Under the pieces are notes generated by a model, which saw nothing but the letters and a program-made list of their open reading frames with translations, searched no databases and had not been told where the DNA came from. Of a stretch of 64,000 bases of DNA, positions 34,347 to 43,242 are shown one piece after another; the first letter of the stretch is position 1; each line of letters starts with the position of its first letter. Location: positions 1,550,001-1,614,000 of the forward strand of contig NZ_JAFIQT010000001.1 of NCBI RefSeq assembly GCF_017355935.1. The letters run 5' to 3'. This DNA comes from Telluribacter humicola (lineage in GTDB: Bacteria > Bacteroidota > Bacteroidia > Cytophagales > Spirosomataceae). Both the position numbers and the translations under genes were made by a program.

Positions 34347-36038
34347 TTACTCCTCCCAGATTATGGTTTCTGATTGATCAAACCAGCGCTCCATGTAGGG
34401 TTTGTAGTGGTTTTCAATGACGTTCCGTTTTATTTTCATAGTTGGGGTTAACTGGTTATTTTCCACCGACCAGGGATCTTTGACTACTACCACCTTACGG
34501 ATGTGCTCATAGGAATATAGTTGGGTGTTTACACTTTGAACCGTCTGCTCCAGACTCTGTCCAACCAGTAGCCGGTCTGCTTTGCGCCCGGTGTCTGACA
34601 ACACGACCAGCGCCATGGGCTGGGGCAGTAGCTGACCGCCTACATAAATCTGCTCCACAAAGCTATTATCGGCAAATCCCAATTCGATTTGTACCGGGGC
34701 TATGTACTCACCCTTGGGGCTCTTGTACTTGTCTTTCACGCGGCCCGTTATCTTCAGGTACCCTTCATCATCCAACTCTCCCACGTCGCCCGTAGCCAGC
34801 CAGCCATCCGGCAGAGCCGCTTCGGTCAGAGCGGGTTCGCGGTAGTAGCCCATCATCAGCCAGTTACTACGAACCAGCAGTTCGTTCGTTTCGGGGTCAA
34901 ACCGGGCTTCCATCCCGTCCAGCACCCTTCCGACGGTTCCGTCTTTCACAGCGTTCCGTGGCATAAATGAAATTACCGCCGTCGACTCACTCATCCCGTA
35001 CACTTCCAGAATATGAATGCCCAGCCGCCGGAACCACTGAATGAGGGGGACCGGCATTGGGGCGGCTCCCGTAATAACCAACCGGGCGTCGTTAAGGCCT
35101 AAGCCTTGCCGGATCTTGCGTTTGACCAAGCCTGAAACGATTGGGATACGGAGTAATCTGTCGAGTTTTTGTTGAGGGATCTTAGCCAGTACACCCTGCT
35201 GAAACTTGGTCCAGATGCGCGGTACTCCCAAAAAGTGGGTAGGCCGGGCGGCTACCAGATTGGCAGCAAAACTATCCAGTGACTCGGCGAAGTAGATGGT
35301 ACCTCCTATGCACAGATTCAGGAATTCTACCATAGAGCGCTCTGCCAGGTGACAGAGCGGCAGGTAGGAAAAGAATCGGGCTTCCGGCAGATCAGTATAT
35401 ACCTGAGGCCTACAGGTCTGAAGAGCCATCCAGGCTGCCTTATAACTTACCATCACTCCCTTGGGATTACCGGTAGTACCGGAAGTGTAGACAATGCTGA
35501 ATACCTCGTCGAGCCCGGTTTCGGGGGTACCCATCAGGGGCGCATATTGATCCTGTATGGTCTGCCACTGGGTATGGTCGGGGTCAGGAGCGGAGGCATT
35601 GGGTGTATAATCCGGGAAGGCTACACAGGGGAGCGATTCAGGGACGCTGGGTTTTAACAGAGGCCAGTTATCTATTTTTCCTACGATCAGTACCTGGCAC
35701 TGGCTGTGGTCGAGTACCTGCCTGAGTTGCGGTCCGGTGAGGGTGGGGTAAAAGGGTACTGAAACATGCCCGCTGATCAGGATCGCCAGATCAGCAATGA
35801 TCCAGTGGGCGCAGTTTTTGGAGATCAGGCCGATGTTACTCCCGGGAGGCAGACCCAGTGAGTTCAGGTACGTGGCTAACCGACGTGCCTGCTGACCTAC
35901 CTCTCCCCAGGTATAGTCAACAAACTGGTTTCCAACGGGCTGACGCAGATATACTTTGTCAGGTTGCTGTTGCTCCCAGTGGTAGAAGTAATGCAATAAC
36001 GTGACGGGCTGGTCTTCATTGGTAGATGGTGTGGGCAT
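34347..36038 (-). CDS. AMP-forming long-chain acyl-CoA synthetase
   Basis: A 563-residue ANL-superfamily enzyme that activates fatty acids with ATP and CoA. The AMP-binding loop is YTSGTTGNPKG, then GAAPMPVPLIQWF, VYGMSES, WLATGDVGELDDEGYLKITGR and the C-terminal lysine region PTMKIKRNVI. Membership in the long-chain group (FadD15/FAA1-like) is suggested by DKYKSPKGEYIAP. Fatty-acid breakdown or lipid recycling is the likely role. Alone on the minus strand. Confidence 0.9.
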   Translation of the reverse strand: MPTPSTNEDQPVTLLHYFYHWEQQQPDKVYLRQPVGNQFVDYTWGEVGQQARRLATYLNSLGLPPGSNIGLISKNCAHWIIADLAILISGHVSVPFYPTLTGPQLRQVLDHSQCQVLIVGKIDNWPLLKPSVPESLPCVAFPDYTPNASAPDPDHTQWQTIQDQYAPLMGTPETGLDEVFSIVYTSGTTGNPKGVMVSYKAAWMALQTCRPQVYTDLPEARFFSYLPLCHLAERSMVEFLNLCIGGTIYFAESLDSFAANLVAARPTHFLGVPRIWTKFQQGVLAKIPQQKLDRLLRIPIVSGLVKRKIRQGLGLNDARLVITGAAPMPVPLIQWFRRLGIHILEVYGMSESTAVISFMPRNAVKDGTVGRVLDGMEARFDPETNELLVRSNWLMMGYYREPALTEAALPDGWLATGDVGELDDEGYLKITGRVKDKYKSPKGEYIAPVQIELGFADNSFVEQIYVGGQLLPQPMALVVLSDTGRKADRLLVGQSLEQTVQSVNTQLYSYEHIRKVVVVKDPWSVENNQLTPTMKIKRNVIENHYKPYMERWFDQSETIIWEE

Positions 36039-36395
36039 GGTGTGGAAAGGTTAGGTGGTCAGGGAAGGAGTTGAATGCGTAAGCTACCCATTGGTAGCAG
36101 GTATGTACCTATATCCTGGTAATCTGGAAACAGGTATTACCCCAGAGCAAGATTTTTCGTAGTGTCTTTGACCGAGAATTCGGCAGGGCGAGAGAAGCTA
36201 TCAGAAGCGGAGAATGCAATGATCGGCGTTCCATAGCTTTACGTTTAAAATAGTAGGCGATCTACTGTTAAAGTTCTAATATTTAATTCATTAAGTCAAG
36301 AGGGGAGAGATGAGATGATTCAAAAATGGGTACCCGTAGCTACCCATTTCTGCCGGTAGGTGCACCGGCTGCTGTTCATGAGCAGTAGTTTTTTC
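36039..36395. other. intergenic region with terminator
   Basis: About 350 bases between the nitrilase stop and the acyl-CoA synthetase start. It carries the terminator at 36324-36349 and two small hairpins on the nitrilase side (around 36353-36370 and 36371-36387). No gene or clear promoter for the synthetase was found. Confidence 0.4.
36324..36349 (-). terminator. terminator of the SDR-nitrilase operon
   Basis: 9-bp arms (36324-36332 with 36341-36349), 8-nt loop; on the minus strand the stem runs into TTTTTG. It lies about 47 bp past the nitrilase stop. Confidence 0.75.
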
Positions 36396-37124
36396 TCAAA
36401 GTGTTATGTTAGCTACCGTCCCGGTGGTGGTATCGTAAACCAGGATGCCCTCGCTGGTACTATCCAGTTGCCCGATGCGTTTGCCTTCTCTGTTCCAGAC
36501 GGCTGAGCGGCCGCCGCAGGTGAAATTGTCGCAATAGCCGACGCTGTTGGACAAGAGTACGGTCATGGAGTAAGTACGGGCTATCTCGGCCAGTCGCTGG
36601 TAGGCTTTATCGATACCCTCCACCGACTTGGCTACGCTGGTGAGGTAGATGTTCGCCCCTTGCCTGAAGGCCTCCTCGGCGTGCCGGGGTACCGATAGTT
36701 CGTAGCAGATCGCCAGCGCCATGGGGCCGGTTTCGCCCGGTAATTTAGTGGTACTGGTGCCGCTAACAAAGTAGGGGTATTCGTCGGGGTGCAAGTACCG
36801 CTTGGCGTAAAGCTGCCGGTCCTGGTGGGGCTTGAATATCACCAGCCCGATGGTAATCCCCCCTTCGCATCGGATAGGTACCCCCACCCCCAGGGTCACC
36901 TGCCGACTATCGCTGATCTGCTGAAAGGGGGCCAGGCGGTCGTCATCCAGACTCATGGCCAGCGCTCCGGCCAGCTCCGGCTCGTAGCCCGTGATGGATA
37001 GCTCGGGGAAAATAACAGTGTCGGCTCCATGAGAGAGGGCCAGCTCGATGAGCCTTTGGTGGCTCTCCATATTCTGTTCCATATCTCCCTTAGCGGGGCG
37101 GGTCTGGGCTACGCAGAGTTTCAT
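36396..37124 (-). CDS. carbon-nitrogen hydrolase (nitrilase superfamily)
   Basis: A 242-residue cytoplasmic amidase-like enzyme with the Glu-Lys-Cys triad: Glu in VIFPELSITGYE, Lys in LYAKRYLHPDE, Cys in LAICYELSVPRHAEE. It hydrolyses amide bonds of small molecules; substrate unknown. It follows the SDR gene by 15 bp and ends at a terminator. Confidence 0.88.
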   Translation of the reverse strand: MKLCVAQTRPAKGDMEQNMESHQRLIELALSHGADTVIFPELSITGYEPELAGALAMSLDDDRLAPFQQISDSRQVTLGVGVPIRCEGGITIGLVIFKPHQDRQLYAKRYLHPDEYPYFVSGTSTTKLPGETGPMALAICYELSVPRHAEEAFRQGANIYLTSVAKSVEGIDKAYQRLAEIARTYSMTVLLSNSVGYCDNFTCGGRSAVWNREGKRIGQLDSTSEGILVYDTTTGTVANITL

Positions 37125-37139
37125 GGTGGGTAAGGTGGT

Positions 37140-37940
37140 TTACGACTGCTTATACGTATCAATGAGTATTTTCTCAAAAAAGCGACTGCCGGTATGTTTC
37201 TTTACCAGAGTACCTATTTTTTGCATCCGCTTGCCCACCAGGTACCTCACCTTATGCCCCTCCTGCTTCCGGATGAGCTGCTCCGCCAGTAGGGCTACCT
37301 GATGCGGGTCGGCCCCCATTTGTTCGTCCTGTTCGTAGACCTGCATGGCAGCTTCGAACCTTTTGCGGTACGTATCGCTCAGCTTCGCGACCACTTTCCG
37401 GTTGGCCGTAAAGTCGCTCCGGAAGTCGCCGGGGTTGATGTTCACGACGGAGATGTTGAAGGGGCGGGTTTCTATCCTGAGGGCTTCGGTGAAGCCTTCC
37501 AGGGCAAACTTACTGGCCGAGTAGAACCCCTGAAATGGCAGACCGATGAGGCCGCCCATGGAGCTGATGTTCAGGATCAGGCCGCCACCCTGCGCCCGCA
37601 TGTGCGGAAGTACCGCCTGGGTCACCCTCACCAGCCCGAAAAAATTAGTTTCAAACTGCTCTCGGGCTTCTTCCAGGGAGGTTTCTTCGATGGGGCCGGC
37701 TATGCCACATCCGGCGTTGTTGATCAAGACATCAATTCGTCCGGCCATTTCCAGAAACTTCGCCAAACCCTCCCGTACCGAATCTTCATCCCGCACGTCC
37801 ATCCGGATTGTCTTACCCGGACCGGTACTCTCTTTGGGACTTCTGGAGGTACCTATTACCCGATAGCCAGCCTGGGTAAGGTGGTTCATCATGGCGAGCC
37901 CCAGGCCCGAGCTGGTTCCGGTGATCAGTATATTCTTCAT
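37140..37940 (-). CDS. short-chain dehydrogenase/reductase
   Basis: A 266-residue classical SDR. Cofactor motif TGTSSGLG near the N-terminus, NNAG at about 80, catalytic Ser in LNISSMGG and YSASK. The absence of an acidic residue after the second strand, with RSPK instead, suggests NADP(H). Likely oxidises or reduces a hydroxyl/keto compound. First gene of the pair with the nitrilase. Confidence 0.9.
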   Translation of the reverse strand: MKNILITGTSSGLGLAMMNHLTQAGYRVIGTSRSPKESTGPGKTIRMDVRDEDSVREGLAKFLEMAGRIDVLINNAGCGIAGPIEETSLEEAREQFETNFFGLVRVTQAVLPHMRAQGGGLILNISSMGGLIGLPFQGFYSASKFALEGFTEALRIETRPFNISVVNINPGDFRSDFTANRKVVAKLSDTYRKRFEAAMQVYEQDEQMGADPHQVALLAEQLIRKQEGHKVRYLVGKRMQKIGTLVKKHTGSRFFEKILIDTYKQS

Positions 37941-38000
37941 GACTGATTAGTAATGCTGTGCAGTGGTACCTGTACCTATTACAGATGTAAAGGCTACCCT

Positions 38001-39230
38001 TTACTCAAATGTGGCGATTTTCTTTAAAATATGTTGCTTGTCTACCTGTGTTTTAGCCAGTTGTAGTGCTTTCTCAAAGTGCTGCCGGGCTTTGTGGCTG
38101 TCTATCTCCCTATATAGCTCCCCCAGTAAAGTATAGTAGTAGGGGGTAGAGGTCAGTTGTAGCTTTTCGGCTTCGCGGATGGCTTCGGCTTTGCCGTTGG
38201 CCTGGGCGAGGGCGTAGGTCCGGTTGAGGGCGGCGATGGGGGAGTACTCCAGCTGCAGCAGCCGGTTGTAAAGTTGCAGAATAGTCTCCCACTTCTCGGG
38301 CGTGTCGGCCTTGATGGTGTGCCAGTAGGCAATGCTGGCTTCCAGGTGGTACTTCGTGAGGTGGCTACCCTGTGAAGCCTGCTGCAGGTACCAGGCTCCC
38401 TTCGTGATCAGTTCCTGATTCCAAAGACTTTCGTCCTGCTCATGGTAGAGTACTAGCTCACCATTTGCATTCCGTCGGGCGGGGAAGCGGGAGGCGTGGA
38501 AGCACATCAGCGCGAGCAGCGCGTTCACCGGGGGCTGATTGGTCCGCTCGTTCTCCCGCAGCAGGTAGCAGAGGCGCATGGCCTCCAGACACAGGTCTTC
38601 ACGCAGTACGGCATCGTGGCTCTCGGAGTAATAGCCTTCGCTGAAAAGCAGGTACAAGGTGGTCAGCACCGCGTCCAGCCGCTGGTCTATCTCGGTTTCG
38701 GATGGTAGTTCTATGGCCACTTGTTCCTGCCGTAGCTTTTCGCGGGCGCGGTACAGCCGTTTGTTGATGGTCTCCTTATTGGTCAGGAAGGCCGTGGCGA
38801 TTTCATCAATGCCAAAACCACACAGGGTACGTAGCGCCAGACCTACCTGCGCCTCCCGCGGGATGGACGGGTGACAGACCGCAAACAGCATCTGTAGCTG
38901 ACTGTCGGTGATGTTCTGCTCGGAGAGGTCTATCTCCGGATCGGCTGACTCCTCGGACTCATCGTAGAGCTGATCAACGATCTTTTTGGTAAAGAGCTGG
39001 TGGCGGTGAAAGTGGTTACGGGCCTTGTTTTTGGCGACGGTGTAGAGCCAGGCCGTCGGGTTGTCGGGGATACCCTTGTAGGGCCAGGTTTCGAGGGCCA
39101 GCAGGAAGGTTTCGCTGGCGATATCTTCGGCCGCTTCCAGGTGCTCCACCCCCAGCAGCCGCGTCAGCACGGCGCTGATCCGGCTGAACTCGGTCCTGAA
39201 AAGGTGCGGTAGGAGTGGGGACTGTTCCAT
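38001..39230 (-). CDS. ECF42-type RNA polymerase sigma factor with C-terminal TPR-like extension
   Basis: Start taken at ATG 39230 (MEQSPLLPHLF), 409 residues; an upstream ATG at 39254 exists. Sigma region 2 (LEAAEDIASETFLLALETWPYKGIP, AWLYTVAKNKARNHF) and region 4 (LRTLCGFGIDEIATAFLTNKETINKRLYRAREKL) are followed by about 230 residues of helical repeats (DUF6596 and TPR-like). This layout is that of ECF42 factors, which have no anti-sigma factor and are genetically tied to DGPF proteins; such a gene precedes it here. The extension is thought to control activity. Confidence 0.9.
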   Translation of the reverse strand: MEQSPLLPHLFRTEFSRISAVLTRLLGVEHLEAAEDIASETFLLALETWPYKGIPDNPTAWLYTVAKNKARNHFHRHQLFTKKIVDQLYDESEESADPEIDLSEQNITDSQLQMLFAVCHPSIPREAQVGLALRTLCGFGIDEIATAFLTNKETINKRLYRAREKLRQEQVAIELPSETEIDQRLDAVLTTLYLLFSEGYYSESHDAVLREDLCLEAMRLCYLLRENERTNQPPVNALLALMCFHASRFPARRNANGELVLYHEQDESLWNQELITKGAWYLQQASQGSHLTKYHLEASIAYWHTIKADTPEKWETILQLYNRLLQLEYSPIAALNRTYALAQANGKAEAIREAEKLQLTSTPYYYTLLGELYREIDSHKARQHFEKALQLAKTQVDKQHILKKIATFE

Positions 39231-39241
39231 GGATGAGTAGG

Positions 39242-39268
39242 GGGTACTTCCCATAACGGGAAGTACCC
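39242..39268 (-). other. hairpin between the DGPF gene and the sigma factor gene
   Basis: Perfect 11-bp arms (39242-39252 with 39258-39268), 5-nt loop, without a T-run, in the 52-bp gap inside the operon. It would form in the mRNA just 11 nt before the sigma factor ATG and could limit its translation or protect the upstream message. Confidence 0.7.
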
Positions 39269-39282
39269 TTCTGATTTTCTTA

Positions 39283-39642
39283 CTAGCTCACTTCTCCCCG
39301 TGCTATGCGTCGTACCTCTACGCTGTTGCCTTCGCCCATCAGGATTGGGCAGCCCTTGGCAAACTCCACGGCTTCGTCCACCGACTCGCCTTTGACGATG
39401 ATGTAGCCGCCGATGGTTTCCTTGATGTCGCCAAAGGGCCCGTTGGTCACGATGGCATCCGCGCCGGTAGCCCTGACTACCCGGGCGTCGTCGAAGGGAA
39501 GTCCGTTGCCCCCGCTGTACTTGTTCTGCGCGGCAATACTGCCAATCCAGTTCATTGTCTGTTTCATCCAGGCCTGCATCTGCTCGGGTGAAACCTGATT
39601 CTGCGCGTTTTCGTGTCTGAAAATCAGCATGTACTCTTCCAT
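39283..39642 (-). CDS. DGPF/YCII domain protein, partner of the ECF42 sigma factor
   Basis: A 119-residue protein from ATG 39642 (MEEYMLIFRHE). The family's name motif DGPF reads NGPF here (IVTNGPFGDIKETIGGYIIV), followed by DEAVEFAKGCPIL. These proteins are constant neighbours, and usually regulon members, of ECF42 sigma factors. Biochemical role unknown. Probably transcribed first, then the sigma gene. It shares the YCII fold with the small protein at 28202-28489. Confidence 0.88.
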   Translation of the reverse strand: MEEYMLIFRHENAQNQVSPEQMQAWMKQTMNWIGSIAAQNKYSGGNGLPFDDARVVRATGADAIVTNGPFGDIKETIGGYIIVKGESVDEAVEFAKGCPILMGEGNSVEVRRIARGEVS

Positions 39643-39809
39643 GGGTATCAAATTTTGTTGTGATTTGGATGTTTAACTTCACCCTAATGACAATTGAAGT
39701 TGAGGGGATTGGACAGGGGAGATGTAGATATAAGTAGATTTAATAGTACCTGTAAGTGTCTATGCTAATCCTGTGATTAATTCATTCATTGAATATAGCA
39801 GTTTAAAGA

Positions 39810-40445
39810 TTATTGGCTGGGATAAAAACGGTCCTGTAACCAATTAAACGGGTTATTAATAATGTATTCAGAAATAGTAATAAATGATTTTTCGTCACGA
39901 ATGACATGGTCATAAAACCGGGCTTACCAGCTAAATTCCAGTCCCAGGCGGTTGGCATGTTTGGTAACGGCTGATTTATATCCACCAACAATAGAGGAGA
40001 TGGTGTTTTTGCCCTGGTTTTGAAAACGTTGGCGACCGGGAGAATTTTCGGGTAACGGTAATTGTGATGGTAGAGACAAGGCATGCCTTGTCTCTACGTT
40101 TTCATCGTTGATGTTATTGGTATCGTCATTGGATTCGCCGGTTGAATCATTCTTGCGGGACCCATCCCCGTTCCTATCCAAAATCAATATACCGTGCACA
40201 TGATTGGGCATGACCACAAATTCGCCTAATGCAACATTCCTGGCGTGATTTGTTATCTCGTGCCACAACACATCTGCAATCACCCCCACCGGGGACAGTA
40301 CCATTTTTCCGTCTATCACCTTGCCGAAAAAATTTGTACGGTCTCTGGTACAGATCGTTATAAAATAGGCGGCATCCCAACTGTAATCCCACTGCTGCCA
40401 TCGGGCTGAGGCAACGCGGTATTTATTTTGGTACTTTTGTTCCAT
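39810..40445 (-). pseudogene. RAYT-type (REP-associated tyrosine) transposase, broken by an in-frame stop
   Basis: The protein starts MEQKYQNKYRVASARW and has the Y1-transposase HUH motif PNHVH (80-84) and a likely catalytic Tyr156 in GGYKSAV. The frame stops at TAA (39924-39926) after GLEFSW, but continues in the same frame as ARFYDHVIRDEKSF...EYIINNPFNW to a second TAA at 39810-39812, exactly the C-terminal block that intact relatives have. Relatives carry Gln where the stop is, so CAA became TAA. Total would be 211 residues. The loop between the HUH motif and Tyr156 is Asn/Asp-rich and contains a 28-bp palindrome. Such proteins are domesticated transposases linked to REP elements. A truncated active form cannot be excluded. 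Confidence 0.85.
40070..40097. repeat. 28-bp perfect palindrome inside the RAYT gene
   Basis: A perfect inverted repeat of 14-bp arms around GCATGC, beginning GTAGAGACAAGG. Within the gene it encodes VETRHALSL. Its form is that of REP-type elements built on GTAGAGAC arms. Confidence 0.85.
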
Positions 40446-40557
40446 CAGTCAGCATAGGTGTCTTGGTGTATAGAAAAATGCCATACTATGAATTCTACTG
40501 TTCAGGCTTCTTCGGCATAACCAATTACTTACTAGCATAGGACTCCACCATTCATAC

Positions 40558-42006
40558 CTACCTCCCCTCCAACTCCTTCACCACCTCGGCCAGCCAGTCC
40601 TGATTAGGGGATAGCCGGATGTGCGGGTCGATGCCTATATACTCGTACTGGGACAGGTTCTTGTACTTAAAGGTAGTACTTCTGACGGTATATTGGTAGC
40701 AGGGTGTCTGGCTTTCCATGACGTTACCAAAGCCCATAAAGCCACCCGAGTTTTCGCCCATCGTCAGTACCTTCCGGCTTTGCTTCGCGTAGTAGATAAA
40801 AGCCTCCGCCGAACTGGCGCACTGCCGGTTCATCAGCACCACAATTTTGGCAGGGTAGGGAAGTACCGTATCGGAGGTAATGGCAGCCGGGTCACCTTCT
40901 ACCATTGGCATAAACGAGAAGGGCCGGGCGGCTTTCATGCGCCGGATCAGGGTTTCTTCCCGTTCTATATTATCCGGGCTGTACTGGTTGGGGTTCTGTT
41001 TCTTATGGGCTACGGCTTCCTCGTAACGTGTGATATTGTCAGGGCTGACCCAGATAGCGGCCGTGTCGGTCTGGATGGGGTTGGTGTAGAGGTAGTCGAT
41101 CAACCCCCAGAAACTCCCGTCGGAGCCGCCCCGGTTGTTGCGGATATCAATGACCAGATAGGGTTTGGACCGGATTAGGCTATCCACAGATTGATAGAAG
41201 GAGTTGAGGTCGCTGGACAGGCTGCCGTCAAAACTACTTACCCGCAGGTAATTGGTGCGTTCGTTTAGGGAAGAAAAAGCATAGGGCCTGGTTTCCCTGG
41301 GCTCAGCCTCAGATTGAGCGTTGACGCGGGTTAATCCTATGCTGGGTATACCCTGAGGCATGAGCGTGGTGGCATAGTAAAACTTCTGATGATCGGGCAA
41401 TACCAGCGTAGTCCAGTAGGTACCATTAGGCCGCTTCTGAAACTGGTACTTGACAGTACCGCGGGGAAATAGTGGTGTCTTACTGGTGACCACGATGCCC
41501 TGGTAGGGCCAGTCGGAGCCCGATTCTTTGACGATGGCGATCAGGTTATGGTTAGGGTCGGTGTACCAGCCTTCCAGTTCGCCTGTGGTCTTAGTATTGA
41601 GTTGCCGGGCCAGAGTGGTGGAGTCTACCTGCCGCTGCGGGGTAGAGCGGAAAGCGGCAGTCCGGTACAGACTATCTACCAGGACCGGATTTGTAACGTC
41701 AAAGCGGATAATTTTGGGCAAAGAAGGGGTGATCGAAATGTGGTGGTCTTTGAGTAGCGCCAGGTAGTCCTGCAGGTACAGGATGCAGTCGGCCTGGGGT
41801 CTGGCTTTTCTAAGGGTTCTGAGCAGGTCCTGCGTAGCTTTTTTATAGGCAGGACTATCCTTTCCACCGGGCGAGTTGAGGCCTGGGTGGTTTTGCTCGT
41901 GGTAGTTCTTGAGGTACAGAAATTCTTTCTCGCAGTCGCACGACTGGGCACGGGCGGGCGTCCAGTAAATCAGACAAAGACCAAGTAGCGTAATCAGGTA
42001 CTTCAT
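40558..42006 (-). CDS. secreted S41-family peptidase-like protein
   Basis: A 482-residue protein with signal peptide (ITLLGLCLIYWTPARAQ) and an S41 (C-terminal-processing peptidase/tricorn-like) core: NYLRVSSFDGS, YLVIDIRNNRGGSDGSFWGLIDYLY, VVLMNRQCASSAEAFIYYAKQ (nucleophile in CASSAEAF) and MGENSGG. No PDZ domain is obvious; the N-terminal part (about 22-200) is a Cys-containing helical domain. Probably cuts or binds protein ends in the periplasm or outside; target unknown. Confidence 0.85.
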   Translation of the reverse strand: MKYLITLLGLCLIYWTPARAQSCDCEKEFLYLKNYHEQNHPGLNSPGGKDSPAYKKATQDLLRTLRKARPQADCILYLQDYLALLKDHHISITPSLPKIIRFDVTNPVLVDSLYRTAAFRSTPQRQVDSTTLARQLNTKTTGELEGWYTDPNHNLIAIVKESGSDWPYQGIVVTSKTPLFPRGTVKYQFQKRPNGTYWTTLVLPDHQKFYYATTLMPQGIPSIGLTRVNAQSEAEPRETRPYAFSSLNERTNYLRVSSFDGSLSSDLNSFYQSVDSLIRSKPYLVIDIRNNRGGSDGSFWGLIDYLYTNPIQTDTAAIWVSPDNITRYEEAVAHKKQNPNQYSPDNIEREETLIRRMKAARPFSFMPMVEGDPAAITSDTVLPYPAKIVVLMNRQCASSAEAFIYYAKQSRKVLTMGENSGGFMGFGNVMESQTPCYQYTVRSTTFKYKNLSQYEYIGIDPHIRLSPNQDWLAEVVKELEGR

Positions 42007-42098
42007 GATCGGTGGCGGTAATCGGTGAGTATAGTAGGGTAAGTGTTTGTTACTTCCAAGCTACTTACCTGGTGGTCAGGTGTGCCGGGAGTTAGGTT

Positions 42099-43103
42099 TT
42101 AGACTGTAATGACGAGCTTGCCCTGAGCGTTGCCGGTGCCAAAGTACCTGAACGCGTCGGGCACCTCGGGTAACGGATAGGTCTTGTCAATGACAGGAAC
42201 AATTTGGCCTGTTTCGAAGAGGGCCGCCAGGGTGTCAAGATCAGTCCGGTTGGGCTTGTGTGCCAGGATACCTATCATAGTACCCGGCCCTACCCGCCGC
42301 GCCAGATGCGGCCCCAAACACAGGACTTCAAAGATCCGCCGCACGGTACCTCCCAGCATTACGTATCGGGGGCCGCCGCCCCTGCCTCCGGGACGCAGTA
42401 TACGTCGGTAGTCAAAAATAGAATCCCGGCCTACTACGTCCAGAATCAGGTCATAGGAGTGGCTACCGGAGTGGTAGAGTGTATCGCGAAAATGGGGCTG
42501 GGTATAATCCAGTACATGTTCGGCTCCAAGGGTACGCAGCCGGTCCAGTTTGTGACTTCCGTCAATGGCGGTCACTTCGGCGCCCATGGATTTTGCCATC
42601 TGTACCGCAAAGGTACCCACTCCACCCCCAGCGCCCACAATCAGGACCCGCTGCCCCGGTTGGACTTGTCCCTGGTAGCGCAACCCCTGCAGAGCCAGTA
42701 CACCCGCCTGCGGGGTGGCGGCGGCCTGCTCAAAGGTCATTCCGACGGGTTTGAGGGCCAGGGCCTCTTCGCTGGCGCATACATACTCGGCAAAGCCACC
42801 CCAGGTACAGCCGGATACATCACCAAATACGGCATCACCCAGCTGCAGCCGGGTAACGTCGGGACCTACGGCCTCCACCCGACCCGCTATGTCACAGCCG
42901 AGGATGGGGTACTTGGGTTTGAGCAGTCCGAAGAGCAGGCGAAACAGGAGTGGCTTGCCCCGCAGAAGATCCCAGTCCCAGGAGTTGATGCAGGCCGCCT
43001 GTACCTGTACGATTACTTCGTTGCCTTTAGGGACCGGCTTCGGTACCTCGCGGAGCTGCAGTACATCCGGCGAGCCGTATTGGGGGCAGATAATGGCTTT
43101 CAT
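42099..43103 (-). CDS. MDR-family NAD(P)-dependent quinone oxidoreductase/dehydrogenase
   Basis: Start ATG 43103 (MKAIICPQYGSPDVLQL), 334 residues; the frame opens at 43139 but the upstream -7 element at 43127-43134 would then be inside the gene. It is a zinc-independent medium-chain reductase: GROES-like domain with VLGCDIAGRVEAVG, then the Rossmann motif VLIVGAGGGVGTFAVQMAK and ELKP-like tail AQGKLVITV. Likely NADPH-dependent reduction of quinones or enones. Monocistronic. Confidence 0.88.
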   Translation of the reverse strand: MKAIICPQYGSPDVLQLREVPKPVPKGNEVIVQVQAACINSWDWDLLRGKPLLFRLLFGLLKPKYPILGCDIAGRVEAVGPDVTRLQLGDAVFGDVSGCTWGGFAEYVCASEEALALKPVGMTFEQAAATPQAGVLALQGLRYQGQVQPGQRVLIVGAGGGVGTFAVQMAKSMGAEVTAIDGSHKLDRLRTLGAEHVLDYTQPHFRDTLYHSGSHSYDLILDVVGRDSIFDYRRILRPGGRGGGPRYVMLGGTVRRIFEVLCLGPHLARRVGPGTMIGILAHKPNRTDLDTLAALFETGQIVPVIDKTYPLPEVPDAFRYFGTGNAQGKLVITV

Positions 43104-43126
43104 GGCTAGGGTAGTGTGGTTCTTAC

Positions 43127-43134
43127 CAAATATA
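43127..43134 (-). promoter_or_regulatory. -7 element of the MDR gene
   Basis: Minus strand TATATTTG, an exact match, about 24 bp before ATG 43103. The wider sequence TATATTTGGTA is shared with the elements at 9451 and 49471. Confidence 0.5.
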
Positions 43135-43242
43135 CACACTACCCGGAGCAGGGCTGGCCGGAAAAGTATGAGTGGTGAAAACCATTTGCCCTGCGGTAGT
43201 TTTTCTGGCCTTATGCTTTCTGACTTTCCATGGGCTCCGCTA

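Noticed and set aside
39803-40084. 93-codon minus-strand frame
   Set aside because: Out-of-frame reading of the RAYT C-terminus; the correct frame beyond the stop gives the family C-terminal block.
42204-43109. 301-codon plus-strand frame
   Set aside because: Antisense shadow of the MDR dehydrogenase, whose cofactor motifs are intact.
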